DNA of 64,000 nucleotides from Algoriphagus terrigena DSM 22685 (GTDB lineage Bacteria; Bacteroidota; Bacteroidia; Cytophagales; Cyclobacteriaceae), in the NCBI RefSeq assembly GCF_000429445.1, contig NZ_AUBW01000013.1, positions 1-64,000 on the forward strand. Direction: 5' to 3'. Position 1 is the first letter of the stretch. Every line of letters starts with the position of its first letter. Of this stretch, positions 35,476 to 42,819 are shown in pieces. The position numbers and the translations under genes were made by a program. Below the pieces are notes generated by a model. That model ran no database searches. It worked only from the letters and a program-made list of their open reading frames with translations, and was not told the origin of the DNA.

Positions 35476-35820
35476 TCTTCCTTTATGTCCTTTTGGCTTG
35501 ATCCAAAAGGACCAAAAGATCAAGACGCAAAAAAGCTTCCCCCCGCAAGGCCGGACGCCGGCCCGCTTTTGCGTCGGCCACCGCGCCGGACACAACAAGG
35601 CTTTTGCCAATCCATCGGTTTTTACTTTTTGTTGTGGTTTTGGCTTTTAGATGCGTTATGACGTGGGTGGTTTATCGACGCTGAGGCTGGTCAGGCGTGC
35701 CACTCCACATGCTGGCCTACCGATGCACTGGTCTTCCCGATGCTCTAACATTCGGGATTATAACCTCGGGACAGGCTCTCGCTAAAAATGGTTCGCCGCG
35801 GCGAATCATTTCACGCTCGG
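35476..35820 (+). repeat. Mosaic of families D-like, E (copy 1) and C (copy 3)
   Basis: 35476-35590 is the GATCAAGACGCAAAAAAGC element also at 4531, with a TCCTTTTGG...CCAAAAGGA palindrome. Positions 35630-35695 match family E (GCGTTATGACGTGGGTGG, CGCTGAGGC). Positions 35772-35820 are family C with an AATGGTTCGCC-GCGGCGAATCATT palindrome (35787-35810). The spacer 35440-35904 holds no gene. Confidence 0.7.
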
Positions 35821-35904
35821 TCTACTGTAAAGGCATTTTTTGGGGTGAAATCGAAAAATTGAAGGAAAAGGGAGGTTTCGAGATCTTAAAGAGCTAATGT
35901 GGAT

Positions 35905-36336
35905 TTAGGGAAATTGTGCCCATCCATATTTATACTTTTTCCCACGTTTAAAATCTTTAGAATGGGCTTTTTCTTCTCCGGACATTAAAACTTCCTCGTT
36001 CTGTTCCACCCAATTTGCAGGGTTGTTTTTAACAATGTTGGTGTTTGCAAGGATTGAAGCAGCTTTTAAAAGTTTAAAATGCAAGTCGGCTTTATCCTTA
36101 GACATTACATAATTGACAACTACATCTCTTTCTGCCTCAAGCACATAAATCAGGTTGACAATCTGGTCTAATATTTCACCAACCTTTTTTGCTTGAAAAT
36201 CCTGTTTTTCCTGCATGGAAAGTATAGCTGCAGTAAGAAACCCATTTTTGGTTTTGAATCCATACTTTTTAAAATTGGTGAGTTCATCAATAATCCGATT
36301 TACCTCCCAACCTTCTCTTTCTTTATCTTTTCCCAT
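35905..36336 (-). CDS. Unknown helical cytoplasmic protein
   Basis: The 143-residue protein has no signal peptide and is rich in charged residues. The helices look amphipathic (FLTAAILSMQEKQDFQAKKV, EILDQIVNLIYVLEAERDVV), followed by a region with many Lys and Asn residues and a basic C-terminus (KDFKRGKKYKYGWAQFP). No known domain is recognised. It stands alone between two repeat-filled spacers. It could be a small accessory protein of the neighbouring defence-like region, but nothing in the sequence proves that. Confidence 0.6.
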   Translation of the reverse strand: MGKDKEREGWEVNRIIDELTNFKKYGFKTKNGFLTAAILSMQEKQDFQAKKVGEILDQIVNLIYVLEAERDVVVNYVMSKDKADLHFKLLKAASILANTNIVKNNPANWVEQNEEVLMSGEEKAHSKDFKRGKKYKYGWAQFP

Positions 36337-36479
36337 GGTTGATTTTAATAAGTTTTACATAGCTTTCAATTGGCGCTAAGCCCTTGTCAAACAACAATTT
36401 AAAACTATTTTTTATTTATTAAAATCTCTTGACAAGTCAAGAACTCACAAAGTGGAGTTGAGAAACCGTTGAGAGGGGT

Positions 36480-36690
36480 CTTTTGGGACTTCAAAAGTTA
36501 CTTTCTCTTCGAGCTCTTGACCCGAAATAATCGGGACAGGCGTTGATCCAAAAGGACCAAAAGATTAAGATGGAACCTTGCCCTGCAAGCTGGCCCGTCG
36601 CTAAATCCCACCCTGAAACCCGGCTCTTCGCTAGATTAGTCAACAGGATTAATCCTCAACGCTCAGTCCTCCTGTACTGGGTATTTTTCA
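36480..36690 (+). repeat. Mosaic repeat region with family C-like sequence
   Basis: GTTGATCCAAAAGGACCAAAAGA resembles the start of the 35476 element. CCTGCAAGCTGGCCCGTCG and CGCTAGA...CCTCAACGCTCAGTC (36579-36665) are family C flanks around a degraded palindrome (ATTAGTC...GGATTAAT). The spacer 36337-36800 holds no gene. Confidence 0.55.
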
Positions 36691-36800
36691 ATTACCTCAC
36701 CCACGCAGCCCACCCTAAAGTCTGAGCCACCCGGACAAGACAAAGTCCAACCTCTTAGGGAGATTGGACTCTGGGGAAATTCGGGCACGCTAAGTAATGC

Positions 36801-37289
36801 TTATGGAGTAGTCAGTTCAAACTCATTTGATCCAAGACACATGTACGGAAGTAGCTCCGGACATTCGTAAGAAAGATTGAAGTTCTTCTTAGCGTTCGAC
36901 AGGACGAGGGTACCGGCTACTGGCAAAGGTTCCGAACCCAGCTGTGGGACTAGATCCTCTTTACTTGGACAAATGCTATAATTTATTAAGGGATCTGGCC
37001 CATAAGACTCATTTATGGTAAAAACAAAGTCTTCATTTACCAAACTGTAGGTACCAAGTTGATAATTTTGATGACAGCGTACTCCTGAATCGCCTAGGAT
37101 CACGAATCGCTCTACCAAGAGAGACCCATCTCCTTTGAACGTCATCTTGGTACCAGCGGATCGGCCCTCACTCTGAAGTACCGCTTCATAAGTGCCGTCG
37201 AGCACGAGCGCGAAATCCTGTGCGTCATCGCCTTCACAGGAAAAAAGCGCCATAGCCAGTAAACTCAATAGTAAAAATTGCTTTTTCAT
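36801..37289 (-). CDS. Small lipoprotein of unknown function
   Basis: The 162-residue product has a lipoprotein signal (ALFSC, Cys18). The mature part looks beta-rich and lipocalin-like: LDGTYEAVLQSEG, KMTFKGDGSLLVERFV, YQLGTYSLVNEDFVFTI, GTLVLSNAKKNFNLSYEC. The pattern, short alternating strands with T/K/V residues, is common in small Bacteroidota lipoproteins of lipocalin type. Four mature cysteines could form two disulfides. No partner genes lie adjacent. The role is unknown. Confidence 0.75.
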   Translation of the reverse strand: MKKQFLLLSLLAMALFSCEGDDAQDFALVLDGTYEAVLQSEGRSAGTKMTFKGDGSLLVERFVILGDSGVRCHQNYQLGTYSLVNEDFVFTINESYGPDPLINYSICPSKEDLVPQLGSEPLPVAGTLVLSNAKKNFNLSYECPELLPYMCLGSNEFELTTP

Positions 37290-37435
37290 AGAGATGTTAG
37301 TTAAAGTTGGAAGATACTTATCTATGACGAATTTTTCAATAAGACCGCTACAGAAGGTTCGTTTCGAAAATTAAATAATCGTGAACAAGTCCACCTGGGG
37401 GAATTCAAATTATGATTGGAACTGGGTGGGATTTG

Positions 37436-37630
37436 CCTGCCCTGCAAGCTGTCCCAAACCTAAAAAAGTCCGCCGCGGCGGATTGTTTCCTAACGGTTTG
37501 TCTCCGACCGCGCCGGACATAACTGGGTCGCTGTCGGTCCAGAGGCTTTTATTTTTGTTGTGGCTTTGGCACTGAGATGTGTTGTGCAGTGGGTGGTTTG
37601 TGGACGCTGAGGCAGGTCATCCGCCAGATG
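37436..37630 (+). repeat. Family C (copy 4) next to family E (copy 2)
   Basis: CCTGCAAGCTGTCC, then CAAACC (37455-37460), the palindrome TCCGCCGCGGCGGA (37469-37482) and GGTTTG (37495-37500): both the outer and inner arms pair. Positions 37553-37625 are family E (GTGGGTGGTTTGTGGACG, CTGAGGCAGGTCATCCG). The spacer 37290-37759 holds no gene. Confidence 0.7.
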
Positions 37631-37706
37631 GGTTATATTTATCGAAATGTGGCAGCATTTTGCCTAGCCAGGTGCCAGTTGGCAGAATGCTGTCCTATCC
37701 TAAAAC

Positions 37707-37729
37707 AAAAAAAGAGCACAAGGCTCCTT
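37707..37729 (-). terminator. Rho-independent terminator
   Basis: On the minus strand AAGGAGC / GCTCTTT (one wobble) with a five-base loop runs into a T stretch about 30 bp past the stop codon of the 54-residue gene. Confidence 0.65.
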
Positions 37730-37759
37730 TTGGTTACAGTTTATTTCCGCTGAATCCAG

Positions 37760-37924
37760 TCAAACGGGCAATGATTTTATATTTGCCAATATTTCTTTGG
37801 CTCTGTCCACTTTTTGCTTGAAAAGCTCCTTCCCTTTCAGGGATGCTCCGATGTTTTGCAGCTCTTTTTTAGCTTTAACGCTGCTTTTAACTACAATGAC
37901 GTTGCTACCAGTCTTTTTTTCCAT
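37760..37924 (-). CDS. 54-residue basic protein downstream of GNAT
   Basis: A small frame from the ATG at 37924 encodes MEKKTGSNVIVVKSSVKAKK followed by an amphipathic helix (ELQNIGASLKGKELFKQKVD, ILANIKSLPV). It starts 45 bp after the GNAT gene in the same direction and is followed by a good terminator, so it is probably cotranscribed. The basic N-terminal segment and coiled helix resemble small antitoxin-like or regulatory peptides. No family is recognised. Confidence 0.6.
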   Translation of the reverse strand: MEKKTGSNVIVVKSSVKAKKELQNIGASLKGKELFKQKVDRAKEILANIKSLPV

Positions 37925-37969
37925 GTTTCCTGTCCTTAATGATACAGACTTTCTTTAAACCACTTCTCC

Positions 37970-38416
37970 TCAGCAATTGTAAGTAAACTGAATCACCTTT
38001 TCCTCCGTGCTTGGCGATATGGATCGGTAAAATTCAATCGAATGCTGATCCTCTTTATTTGCCAAAACAAATACATCCTTGAATTTAAACTTGCGACAGT
38101 ATTTGACTGTAAATTCCATGAGTTTCTTGCCGATCCCTTTTCCTTGATATTCCTCCAAAATGGCAATATCATGTACAAAAGCCGATGGATGATTGATCAC
38201 ATACTGATCAATCATAAAGATGGTCAAGCCCCCTACAATCATCCCATCCACTTTGGCAACAATGACAATGAAATTTTCACCAAGTAAAATAAACCTAGCA
38301 TGTCCCAGATTTGGTTTTTTCTTCCTATTCGTTCCAAAAACGGTTTCAAAGACTGAGTTCAGTTGAAGGTAACTTTCAAGATCATCTGCAACGAGTATTT
38401 CTAATTTAGATTCCAT
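37970..38416 (-). CDS. GNAT acetyltransferase, AAC(3)-I-like
   Basis: The 148-residue protein has the GNAT core: VAKVDGMIVGGLTIFMID (strands 2-3), FVHDIAILEEYQGKGIGKKL (motif A, with QGKGIG binding acetyl-CoA) and VFVLANKEDQHSIEFYRSIS. Overall it resembles aminoglycoside 3-N-acetyltransferase I-like proteins, including the DLAVLEEYRGKGIG-type motif and the YADDxDxPAxxFYxxLG-like end. It should acetylate an amine of a small molecule or peptide. The substrate is not predictable and resistance is only a possibility. It is followed by the 54-residue gene. Confidence 0.85.
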   Translation of the reverse strand: MESKLEILVADDLESYLQLNSVFETVFGTNRKKKPNLGHARFILLGENFIVIVAKVDGMIVGGLTIFMIDQYVINHPSAFVHDIAILEEYQGKGIGKKLMEFTVKYCRKFKFKDVFVLANKEDQHSIEFYRSISPSTEEKVIQFTYNC

Positions 38417-38464
38417 GTCAGAGAAATTTAGGATTTGTTCAAAACAAACTAATAATCCTTGTGA

Positions 38465-38680
38465 AGAAATCCAAGAGATCCGGCAAGGCTTCTGAAAAAA
38501 ATTGAGGAAAGAGCACCCGCTATCAGACCGAGCCTGGAGGATGAAATGGACATTGAATTCGCTTTGTTTGAAGTCAATCCGGAAACCAATCCGGCCGAGT
38601 TTCTCAACACGTTCTAAGCTTGGGGAGATTATTGTGTTTTATCCGCTGAGGAGTATGGGAGGTTGAGGGGGTTGCTTTGA
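38465..38680 (+). pseudogene. Decayed ORF with an internal stop
   Basis: An open frame from 38465 reads PRDPARLLKKIEERAPAIRP and SLEDEMDIEFALFEVNPETN before a TAA at 38615. The same frame continues after the stop with AWGDYCVLSAEEYGRLRGLL and ends at 38678. The last segment looks like the C-terminus of a short antitoxin-type protein. No start codon is present. I infer a degraded gene. Confidence 0.35.
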
Positions 38681-38825
38681 ATGGATAGGTTTAAGAAACT
38701 GTCGTCAAAGGTCGATTCCAGCGTTCTGAGAAGTTTGAAAACATTTGATTGAGGCCTTGGGGACCCTGACTGTGTATTTCTCTGAGACTGTTCAATTAAC
38801 TCACATTTACATCGCAGAAAAGAAA

Positions 38826-38856
38826 TTGCGGTTTGTAAGTAAATCACTTACTTTTG
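38826..38856 (+). promoter_or_regulatory. Bacteroidota-type promoter
   Basis: TTG (38826-38828) is followed after 20 bases by TACTTTTG (38849-38856), fitting the TTG and TAnnTTTG consensus of the Bacteroidota housekeeping sigma factor. It would start transcription near 38862, upstream of the HTH/PIN pair. Confidence 0.6.
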
Positions 38857-38861
38857 TATCA

Positions 38862-38921
38862 ACAGTACACGCCACGCTACCCACATGAACAGCGTCCCAG
38901 GGCGTGTCTTTTGCTTTTTGG
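38862..38921 (+). ncRNA. Possible short leader RNA or attenuator
   Basis: The predicted transcript holds ACACGCC (38867-38873) and GGCGTGT (38901-38907) as a seven-base stem, followed by CTTTTGCTTTTTGG. With the promoter just upstream, this would give a transcript of about 60 nt or an attenuated leader about 180 nt upstream of the antitoxin gene. No RNA family is recognised. Confidence 0.35.
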
Positions 38922-39042
38922 ACCTATGCTCCAGTTGTTATTTTCCCTAAATTAAAGGCCCATAGCCGGAATTTTTACAAGGAACTTTGTTTCGTTTATT
39001 TCGTTTGATATCTTAACAGAATCAACAAACATTTCCAACATC

Positions 39043-39486
39043 ATGATCTCAATCCTCAAGAAACCAACGGTTAACGAACAAAAAACAGCCCAACAATCTG
39101 TTTCGAGTTTAAAACAACTTATGGCTGTTTCGACTTCGGAGGGCATTGTAACTTTTCAGGTGAAGGGGGAATCGTTTGAGGTGCCTCGAAAAGCGGCATT
39201 GATTCTGGAGCGGGTTCTTGAAGAAATGGCTCTTGGGAACAGTGTTGAAGTTACTTCGATAGAGTCAGAATTAACCACCCAGCAAGCCGCTGATCTGTTA
39301 AATGTGTCCCGGCCCCACCTGATTAAGCTGCTGGAAACTGGGAAAATCCCTTTTAAGAAAGTGGGGACGCATCGCAAAGTAGCCTTGAGGGACGTGCAGA
39401 AGTATGACTTTGACCTTAGGGAAAACAGGAGTAAAATTCTCGAAGAGCTGGCAAATGAAGCCCAAGAACTAGGAATGGGGTATTGA
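39043..39486 (+). CDS. Excisionase-type HTH antitoxin
   Basis: The 147-residue protein has a middle-to-C-terminal MerR/Xis-like HTH (about 85-130, LTTQQAADLLNVSRPHLIKL, KVGTHRKVALRDVQKYD). The N-terminal part (about 1-75) has SLKQLMAVSTSEGIVTFQVK and a Lys/Arg-rich helix. It overlaps in layout with HTH antitoxins that precede PIN toxins. The PIN gene starts 9 bp after its stop, so the two form a toxin-antitoxin module. It should bind the toxin with one end and its own promoter with the HTH. A TTG and TACTTTTG promoter with a structured leader lies upstream. Confidence 0.85.
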   Translation: MISILKKPTVNEQKTAQQSVSSLKQLMAVSTSEGIVTFQVKGESFEVPRKAALILERVLEEMALGNSVEVTSIESELTTQQAADLLNVSRPHLIKLLETGKIPFKKVGTHRKVALRDVQKYDFDLRENRSKILEELANEAQELGMGY

Positions 39487-39495
39487 GTTTTGTCT

Positions 39496-40053
39496 ATGAT
39501 ATCAGCTGTACTTGATGCCAATGTTCTTTATCCTGCTCCCATTCGCGACCTTCTACTGTCCTTAGCGGACGACGATTTTTTCAAGCCACTTTGGAGTGCA
39601 ACCATTCAAGAAGAGTGGAAAAGAAATTTATTGATTAAGCGGCATGACATCAAACCGGAGAAACTTGAACGGACAACGCTATTAATGAATCAGGCTTTTC
39701 CTGATGCTATGGTTGAAGACTATCAAAAATGGATAGATGCGATTTCCCTAAAAGATCCAGATGATAGACACGTGGTGGCTATAGCCATCCAGGCAAACGC
39801 AAACTATATTATTACGATAAACCTCAAAGATTTTATGGGCTTTGTGGTGCCTACTGGAAGATTTGAGGTAATCCATCCAGATGATTTCATAGATCGGCTG
39901 ATTGCAGAGAATCCCAAAGCGGTATATCAGAGTTTCGAAAAAATGGTTTTGAGGTTGAAAAATCCCCCTCAATCCAGAGCCGAGGTTTTAACAACTTTGT
40001 CTGGTTGCGGATTGGTAATAACGGCCAAGAAATTAAAAGAGATGGAGGCTTAG
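39496..40053 (+). CDS. PIN-domain toxin, probable ribonuclease
   Basis: From the ATG at 39496 the product has 185 residues; a TTG lies two codons earlier. It has the PIN-domain acidic set: VLDANVLYP (D7 region), then AIQEEWKRN-like helices, KDPDDRHVVAIAI and ANYIITINLKDF. PIN toxins cleave RNA with Mg2+ bound by these acidic residues. The C-terminus (KNPPQSRAEVLTTLSGCG) is a helical extension seen in this subgroup. It lies directly after an HTH antitoxin, and the pair looks intact. Confidence 0.88.
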   Translation: MISAVLDANVLYPAPIRDLLLSLADDDFFKPLWSATIQEEWKRNLLIKRHDIKPEKLERTTLLMNQAFPDAMVEDYQKWIDAISLKDPDDRHVVAIAIQANANYIITINLKDFMGFVVPTGRFEVIHPDDFIDRLIAENPKAVYQSFEKMVLRLKNPPQSRAEVLTTLSGCGLVITAKKLKEMEA

Positions 40054-40103
40054 GAAGCAACGGGTAAAGCTGATCTGGATAGTTTTTGGAAAAGGTTTAT
40101 CAG

Positions 40104-40535
40104 ACAAAGAACCTCCGCCTCAACTACCGCTACCGGGATGCGCATAATTATAAGGAATTTGGGAGTGTGGTGTTTGCCAATCCTACCGGAATGTCCGTCG
40201 AAACGGCCACTGCCCTACTCCGGGGAAAGCTGATCTCGGAGGAGTCCCGTTCGGGTCAATGAAAAAGAGATCGGTTCCATTTCAGTCCCACCCTGCAGGC
40301 TGGCTGCTCGCTAAAACAGCCCACCGGGCTGTTTCTTCACGCTCACCCCTCACGACTCCATACCAGGCCCTATGATCCGGCCGTGGATCATGAGTGGCAT
40401 GATTTTGAGGAGTTTGAGTTGACTGATGATCCGGCTACGGAGGGTCGGGAGATTGGAGAGTTTTTGGAGTTTTTGGAAGGGACAGTGGAAGGGTTGGAAG
40501 TTTTTCATATATCCCAATCCCATTTTGATTTCTGA
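40104..40535 (+). pseudogene. Broken copy of the 104-residue gene, interrupted by a family C repeat
   Basis: The sequence matches 35125-35439 closely (NLRLNYRYRDAHNYKEFGSV) but the start codon is ACA instead of ATG. At about 40246 some 29 bases of the parent are replaced by about 108 bases of repeat. The match resumes near 40354 with DSIPGPMIRP-like (shifted) sequence that corresponds to RLHTRPYDPA of the parent, then runs to a stop at 40533. The other small gene that precedes the parent is not present here. It is clearly non-functional. Confidence 0.85.
40246..40353 (+). repeat. Family C copy 5 inside the pseudogene
   Basis: CCTGCAGGCTGGC and CGCTAAA flank AACAGCCC-ACC-GGGCTGTT (40315-40333), followed by TTCACGCTCACC. 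The intact parental gene serves as an empty-site reference for this insertion. Confidence 0.85.
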
Positions 40536-40568
40536 TTTTGATAGGTCCAGGGAAGCTGCGCCAGCCAC

Positions 40569-40602
40569 AAAAAAGCCCTTCCAAAACAAGTCTGGAAGGG
40601 CT
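40569..40602 (-). terminator. Rho-independent terminator
   Basis: On the minus strand a ten-base stem AGCCCTTCCA / TGGAAGGGCT has a nine-base loop and runs into TTTTTTG. It lies about 190 bp past the stop of the lipoprotein gene at 40796 and would end that cluster. The stretch 40603-40795 contains an AACTTCTAACAAAC...TTAGTTGTTAGCTGCC pair of short matching ends and no gene. Confidence 0.75.
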
Positions 40603-40795
40603 GAAAGTTGATCCAAAAATAACTTCTAACAAACGGAAGGAGCATCCGACTCGTACTTTCTGGACTACCCATTCTTTACTACTACTATTCCCCGGCTTAA
40701 TACCCATAAGAACTCTCCCGGTTTCGTGGAACCTAGCTTTCATTGTTCCTGCTACGCACGCAACGAAAACTTAGTTGTTAGCTGCCGTTTTTATA

Positions 40796-41125
40796 TCAAC
40801 GGTCGGTCGTCTTTTGCACATCCCAACGTCTGTCCGATTCATTCCAATAAATCATGTAATAATTACTTTTACTTAAAGTATAAATGACGGTTTGGTTTCC
40901 AGTTTTAACCTTTATAACTGGATTTGCATGAAAGTTAGGGCTTAGCCAAGTTTCACCTTTAGGAATTGTAATTTTTTCCAGCGGCCTCCCAGTTTCACCT
41001 AATTCTATGTTTATTACACTGGATGAACTATTATAAATGCCGACACGATTTGCAATTATTCGTTCGCCTGTAGCACATGAAACTAATAGCAATGAAAGGA
41101 CGGCAATTTTAATTATTTTCTTCAT
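40796..41125 (-). CDS. Small lipoprotein of the envelope cluster
   Basis: I start the gene at the ATG at 41125, which gives MKKIIKIAVLSLLLVSCATG, a lipoprotein signal with Cys17, and a 109-residue product; earlier in-frame starts lack a signal. The mature part looks beta-rich (VGIYNSSSSVINIELGETGR, ITIPKGETWLSPNF, VKTGNQTVIYTLSKSNYY). It overlaps the end of the upstream membrane-protein gene by 17 bases. It is the last gene of the cluster. Its role is unknown. Confidence 0.75.
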   Translation of the reverse strand: MKKIIKIAVLSLLLVSCATGERIIANRVGIYNSSSSVINIELGETGRPLEKITIPKGETWLSPNFHANPVIKVKTGNQTVIYTLSKSNYYMIYWNESDRRWDVQKTTDR

Positions 41126-41579
41126 CAGCTGGCTTATTTTTATTGACTTGGCTATCAAAATTCTCAAGTGGGTGTCCATTTACTTTTGCAGGCGCATTTC
41201 CGTTAGACTGTATGCGACCTAGTAGATACCCTGCTATAGTACCTAGTAAACCTACCGCAGGGGCAATCTGGTCGTTACTATACCCCGCCGTTATTAGGAA
41301 CAAAGTACTTATTATTATAAGGGTTATAATAATAAACTTTATGGTATCGCTTGCATTTATCTTTTTAATTTTAATTAAAAAGAACTCAAAAAGAATAACC
41401 AATATACCAAATCCTAAAACAAGTAGCGATAAATAAAACTCATAACTGCTCATGGGAAGGATTTGTGAAACTCCATTTCCTTCTGATGGTGGTGGTGGAT
41501 TATTTTGTCCAAAACTATGAATAGCTACAATTAATAAGCTTAGAGCTAAGGACATTCTAAAGATTAATTTCTTTTTCAT
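41109..41579 (-). CDS. Membrane protein of unknown function
   Basis: The 156-residue protein has a signal peptide (about 1-24, ending IHSFGQ), then two or three membrane segments (about 48-70, 80-98 and a GLLGTIAGYLLGRI segment near 110-123). A soluble tail (KVNGHPLENFDSQVNKNKPA) follows. No domain is recognised. It lies just before a small lipoprotein gene with overlapping ends, so both are probably cotranscribed. A DUF-type envelope role is plausible but not shown. Confidence 0.7.
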   Translation of the reverse strand: MKKKLIFRMSLALSLLIVAIHSFGQNNPPPPSEGNGVSQILPMSSYEFYLSLLVLGFGILVILFEFFLIKIKKINASDTIKFIIITLIIISTLFLITAGYSNDQIAPAVGLLGTIAGYLLGRIQSNGNAPAKVNGHPLENFDSQVNKNKPADEENN

Positions 41580-41773
41580 AAATAAGAAGTTTAAATAAAA
41601 TGGAAGTCAACCTGTCAATCAAAACCCATTTTCTAGTGTTTACTATTCGCTTTTAGATCACTAATCGCCATAAGTCTTGGAGTTTCACGGCGATTACTAT
41701 TTTGATTATTCGAGTCCGGTTTTTCCATTTCGATGATTCTCTACTCCCCTTCACGGTCCAGTTCCTCTTATCT

Positions 41774-41920
41774 CTAACTAAGGCCCCGTCTGATCATATC
41801 AGCAGGCAATACGGTGGTGTTTGGCTCCGTCTTGTTGACGAAAACCTTACTCTCCAACTGCACCGAAGCGGAAGCAAGTAAAAGAACAGAAATCAGAAGA
41901 AACCGGAATGCAAGGATCAT
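41774..41920 (-). CDS. Possible small secreted peptide or truncated gene
   Basis: A 48-codon frame from the ATG at 41920 encodes a hydrophobic start (MILAFRFLLISVLLLASAS) that looks like a signal peptide, then VQLESKVFVNKTEPNTTVLP and a stop. It may be a real secreted peptide or the remnant of a larger secreted protein. The rest of the 41580-42128 spacer shows no gene. Confidence 0.3.
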   Translation of the reverse strand: MILAFRFLLISVLLLASASVQLESKVFVNKTEPNTTVLPADMIRRGLS

Positions 41921-42128
41921 CGAGTGGATAGACGGGTCGCAAAGCGGTGGCAGAGAAGTTGGCAGGGACTAAAAAAGGGATTTTTTGGGGTGAAAGTGAG
42001 TAAGTCATCCGTCGTCTTGTCAAAAAAAGGCAGGGAACTCAAAGCCTTCTGACCAAACCTAAAAAACGTGTAAAGACGTTTAGAGGTCTATCTGACGGAG
42101 TAAGTCAAAACACTTTTGAATTATATCT

Positions 42129-42809
42129 TTAGCTCTTTACATCCATGTATCGAATAATCTGGAAATCAGTTAGCCATCCAACTAGATCACTATTTAAGCC
42201 AACAACAAAAACATCCTTATAACCATTAGTTTTCATGAGCTTTCTTGCGGTGTCCACGGAATCATTCTCCGAAATTGTTCCAAACTGTGCTATTGTCGGA
42301 TACTTCTTTAAGAATGCCGCGAAATCAGTCAGTGGTGTAGTAGGGTTTTTTGCCAGCTCCTCTGTTAAGATACTTTTATGCACTACATATTGAACCTTGG
42401 TTCCTTTGAGAATTGGAAGTCTAGACTTATTAATTGTATCTAAGAACTGCAACAGTTGCTTACAGTCAGCCTTGGCGATTCTAGGATCGGTTTCGGGTAG
42501 ACTTACCATAGTATATTTATCAATCATAATTTGTCGGGCTGGGAGGTCCGCCAACACTTCAGGAGAAAGTTTGTTTATAATCTGTTCATATTTTTTTGAC
42601 GCTGATTCAAAACTCTCCCGACCAAAGTAGAACACCAAAACTGTTCCGACCCAGGTACTAAAAAGCGGGAGCAGTGCACTAAATAACCTTTCACCGGTTT
42701 CATCTCTATTAGGAGAAAGGTAAATATAAATTATAGAAATCAAAATAATTCCTGAAATTGAAAAACCAATTAAGGCATGTGCTAAGTTATCTCTTTTATT
42801 AGTTTCCAT
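42129..42809 (-). CDS. Two-TM protein with a CBS-like cytoplasmic domain
   Basis: I start the gene at the ATG at 42809 (226 residues); the frame can be extended seven codons to a TTG. Two membrane helices cover about residues 13-33 and 43-62, with GFSISGIILISIIYIYL as the first. The soluble part ends with KYPTIAQFGTISENDSVDTA, RKLMKTNGYKDVFVVGLNSD, then LVGWLTDFQIIRYMD. This is the ending of a CBS-like domain (TVSPDDSVxxARxLMxxxGxxxxxVV). It could be an adenosine-nucleotide sensor at the membrane. Its ATG lies 10 bp after the stop of the nuclease-like gene. Confidence 0.75.
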   Translation of the reverse strand: METNKRDNLAHALIGFSISGIILISIIYIYLSPNRDETGERLFSALLPLFSTWVGTVLVFYFGRESFESASKKYEQIINKLSPEVLADLPARQIMIDKYTMVSLPETDPRIAKADCKQLLQFLDTINKSRLPILKGTKVQYVVHKSILTEELAKNPTTPLTDFAAFLKKYPTIAQFGTISENDSVDTARKLMKTNGYKDVFVVGLNSDLVGWLTDFQIIRYMDVKS

Positions 42810-42819
42810 GATTTTATGA

